Shown here piece after piece: positions 4,611 to 6,296 of a DNA stretch of 6,296 bases. The stretch comes from DASVHF01 sp036382695. GTDB lineage: Bacteria; Patescibacteriota; Microgenomatia; Woykebacterales; RBG-16-39-9b. The translations under genes were made by a program, and so were the position numbers. Each line of letters starts with the position of its first letter. Within the stretch, counting starts at the first letter, position 1. Below the pieces are notes generated by a model that saw only the letters and a program-made list of their open reading frames with translations, did not search any database and had not been told where the DNA came from. The stretch lies in NCBI GenBank assembly GCA_036382695.1, contig DASVHF010000047.1, positions 1 to 6,296 of the forward strand, read 5' to 3'.

Positions 4611-4887
4611 GCTTCTCCCCCATCCGTGATGCTGCTCTTAGCAGAACCACGATTTTTAGCTCGCCCCCATGTTGCGCTAGTATGTAGATGAGCCTCCGCT
4701 CATCTGCTGTATGCTGACCCGCTTTGCTCATCAGTCGCTTCGCAATGTTGATGAGCTCCAGGAGAGTGAACTCCTCGATCAGAATTTGGAGCTGTGTGGG
4801 CTCATCCGGCGCGTCTAGAAGACGCTTGAACCTTACTACGTAGCAGGGGTCGCCAAAGACAGTGTTTTCAATCGACACCTCTTCCAC
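4603..4887 (-). CDS. Hypothetical soluble protein (94 aa, GTG start)
   Basis: I recognise no family. The product looks like a small alpha/beta domain: strand-like segments (TVFGDPCYVVRF near residues 9-20, TQLQILIEEF near 31-40), a helix (LLELINIAKRLMSK), a polar loop (AGQHTADERR), and a last hydrophobic stretch (GGELKIVVLLRAA). No membrane span or signal peptide is seen. I chose the GTG at 4887-4885 because GGGAGGA (4900-4894) lies six bases upstream. The longer frame would begin at a TTG inside the promoter. It is the first gene of a unit with two small membrane-protein genes and is eight-base overlapped with the next one, so the products may work together. The unit follows folD after 67 bases with no terminator between, so read-through from folD is possible. 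Confidence 0.6.
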   Translation of the reverse strand: MEEVSIENTVFGDPCYVVRFKRLLDAPDEPTQLQILIEEFTLLELINIAKRLMSKAGQHTADERRLIYILAQHGGELKIVVLLRAASRMGEKHA

Positions 4888-4893
4888 CCTTTC

Positions 4894-4900
4894 TCCTCCC
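4894..4900 (-). promoter_or_regulatory. Ribosome binding site that fixes a GTG start
   Basis: GGGAGGA on the minus strand lies six bases before the GTG at 4887 and selects it over the TTG at 4938 that an open-frame reading would choose. Confidence 0.65.
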
Positions 4901-4913
4901 TGAAATCGGGTGA

Positions 4914-4942
4914 ATTCTACCACGAAACTATTAAACAAGCAA
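4914..4942 (-). promoter_or_regulatory. Extended -10 promoter for the three-gene unit
   Basis: On the minus strand, TTGCTT (4942-4937), a 17-base spacer and TAGAAT (4919-4914), with GTGG just before the hexamer giving an extended -10. Transcription is predicted to start near 4907, about 20 bases before the GTG start codon. Confidence 0.5.
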
Positions 4943-4954
4943 GGAAGATAGGAA

Positions 4955-5779
4955 TTACTTTTTTGAGGCTTCGACGAGGTTCATCATTAGTCCGGCAACA
5001 ATCATCGGGCCCACACCGCCAGGAACGGGGGTAATAAAGCTAGCTTTGTTTTTAACATTTTCAAAATCCACATCACCAACTATATATGTTGCGTGTCGCT
5101 TGTCACCTGTTACCATTCTGTTTATTCCGACATCGATCACGACAGCGCCATTTTTTACCATATCGGTCTTTACGAGCTTGGGAACCCCAGCAGCCACGAC
5201 TAAAATATCAGCTTTCGACGTTTTCTCTTTCAAATTGCGTGTTTTTTTATGGCAAATTGTGATAGTTGCATCTTCTTCTAAAAGCAGGAGGGCGGTGGGC
5301 AAGCCACTTAGCTTGCTTCTTCCGATAATCGTCGCATCCCTACCGGCAATTTTTATCTTATTTACTTTCAGTAGTTTCAGAACACCTTTTGCTGTGGTGG
5401 GATAATATTCTGACGCGGGGTTAAGTCCATCCACGTCTTTCTCTAGCGTAATCAACCGATCGATTTTTTCACCGTTAATTTGCTTAGGAAGCGGTTTTTG
5501 GACTACGACTCCCTTTACTTTTGTATCACGATTTAGATTTTCGATAATTTCTTCCAATTCTGTCTGCTTTATTGAAAGGGGTTTTTTAACCAACTTAAAA
5601 TTTATGCCAACATACCCGGCTGCTTTTTCTTTTTCGCGCACATAAATCACCGAAGCAGGATCGTCGCCGACCAAAATTATTGCTAAAGTCGGCTTAGCTT
5701 TCAACCTCGCTACTTTTTTCTTTAGTTTCTCCAAAATCTGGTCCCGAATAATTTTTCCGTCCAGAATCTTTCCGTTCAT
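4955..5779 (-). CDS. folD: Bifunctional methylene-THF dehydrogenase / methenyl-THF cyclohydrolase FolD
   Basis: FolD converts 5,10-methylene-THF to 5,10-methenyl-THF and then 10-formyl-THF, supplying one-carbon units for purines and initiator Met-tRNA in the cytoplasm. At 274 residues it is close to the usual 280-300. The catalytic YxxxK motif is intact (Y46, K50), as are DVDG (115-118), the Rossmann segment GRSKLSG (153-159), TICH (174-177), DVGINR (216-221), GDVDF (235-239) and PVPGGVGP (251-258). One residue stands out: the folate-site motif usually written VQLPLP is VQKPLP (K95 in place of Leu). PCT before the cofactor domain is PTT (127-129). The ATG at 5779 overlaps the TGA of the glycosyltransferase gene (ATGA), which indicates coupling. 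No terminator follows. Confidence 0.96.
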   Translation of the reverse strand: MNGKILDGKIIRDQILEKLKKKVARLKAKPTLAIILVGDDPASVIYVREKEKAAGYVGINFKLVKKPLSIKQTELEEIIENLNRDTKVKGVVVQKPLPKQINGEKIDRLITLEKDVDGLNPASEYYPTTAKGVLKLLKVNKIKIAGRDATIIGRSKLSGLPTALLLLEEDATITICHKKTRNLKEKTSKADILVVAAGVPKLVKTDMVKNGAVVIDVGINRMVTGDKRHATYIVGDVDFENVKNKASFITPVPGGVGPMIVAGLMMNLVEASKK

Positions 5780-6296
5780 AAACCTTTTCTAATCTCCTTT
5801 GTCAACACTTGCTTGAAATCAGTCAGCCTTCTATTAACTTCTAGGAAGTTTCTGATCGCCGAAAATTTTTCCTTTAGTACCTCGGCCTGAGTCTTTTTAT
5901 TCTTGCGCAGCCTCAACGCTAATCGATAGACTTTTAGATGAGCTTCCGCTTGCTGCTCAACAGAAAAATGCTCGTTCGCAAACTTCGCAGCGTTTCGTGA
6001 GAGCTGTCTTCTAAGTTCTGGTTTCTCTAGTAATTTAATAATTTTACTACTAAAGCTCGCAGGCTCATCCTTTGCAACAAGCCCATTATACCCATCTCCT
6101 ATAACACCTTCGAAAGCTGGGTCATCGACAACGACACAAGGAAGTCCCGAAGCCAAAGCCTCCGGTACTACCAACCCTTGAGTTTCCGTCTGAGAAGCAA
6201 AAGCGAAAATATCTGCATCGGCATAAACGGCTGGAATCTGTTCGCCTTCGATAAAACCGGTGAGGGTGGTTTTTTCTGATATATGTATCTTCTTTA
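5776..6296 (-). CDS. GT4-like glycosyltransferase, C-terminal half (runs off right edge)
   Basis: The visible 172 residues are the C-terminal Rossmann domain of a GT-B glycosyltransferase of the group-1/GT4 type, which transfers sugar from a nucleotide-sugar to a lipid or glycan acceptor at the cytoplasmic membrane face. Signatures are TGFIEGEQIPAVYADADIF, then SQTETQGLVVPEALASGLPC with the donor-binding E-x7-E pair, then GYNGLVA. The TETQG form is common in lipid glycosyltransferases such as the diacylglycerol glucosyltransferase group, so a glycolipid role is possible but not proven. After the domain a long Lys/Arg-rich helical tail of about 50 residues (RLALRLRKNKK and onward) could bind acidic membranes. 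The N-terminal acceptor domain lies outside the window. The frame is open to the edge, so the true start is not here. It overlaps folD by four bases. Confidence 0.9.
   Translation of the reverse strand, partial: KKIHISEKTTLTGFIEGEQIPAVYADADIFAFASQTETQGLVVPEALASGLPCVVVDDPAFEGVIGDGYNGLVAKDEPASFSSKIIKLLEKPELRRQLSRNAAKFANEHFSVEQQAEAHLKVYRLALRLRKNKKTQAEVLKEKFSAIRNFLEVNRRLTDFKQVLTKEIRKGL

Noticed and set aside
4888..4938. Longer start of the 94-aa protein at TTG 4938
   Set aside because: The TTG lies in the predicted -35 element; the GTG at 4887 has GGGAGGA at good spacing.
5780..5810. TTGACA before folD as a separate folD promoter
   Set aside because: The only hexamer at 17 bases is poor (TTTATG) and would start transcription inside folD; coupling to the upstream gene explains expression.

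Overview
The window most likely comes from a small-genome bacterium of the Candidate Phyla Radiation (Patescibacteria). This is inference: the genes are compact, two pairs overlap at start and stop, FolD is divergent, and several tiny proteins belong to no family I recognise. TGA serves as a stop for the NlpC/P60, glycosyltransferase and 94-aa genes, which argues against a TGA-recoded lineage. No rRNA, tRNA, CRISPR array or transposase is visible.

Layout. Positions 1-242 hold the 5' part of an unknown minus-strand gene. Positions 243-535 are a divergent control region. It carries a minus-strand promoter and, for clpB, a plus-strand extended -10 promoter overlapped by a CIRCE-like dyad and a HAIR-like dyad. 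A predicted leader follows, made almost wholly of inverted arrays of a 7-base repeat. Positions 536-2698 encode a ClpB disaggregase that lacks the usual N domain. From there to the right edge every gene is on the minus strand.

The block from 2715 to 4887 holds an NlpC/P60-type hydrolase and five small unknown genes. They fall into three transcription units marked by promoters and hairpin terminators: 4887-4200 (three genes, two encoding single-span membrane proteins, one only 42 aa), 4066-3468 (two genes) and 3344-2715 (NlpC/P60). Most of these genes have strong Shine-Dalgarno sequences, whereas clpB has none. The right end holds folD, overlapping by 4 bases the end of a family-4-like glycosyltransferase that runs off the window.

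How the parts relate. ClpB (stress), FolD (one-carbon metabolism) and the glycosyltransferase (envelope) are recognisable functions bracketing a block of small unknown genes. The most informative features are the clpB control region, with two heat-shock-type operators and a repeat-built leader, and the three-gene unit of small, partly membrane-bound proteins.
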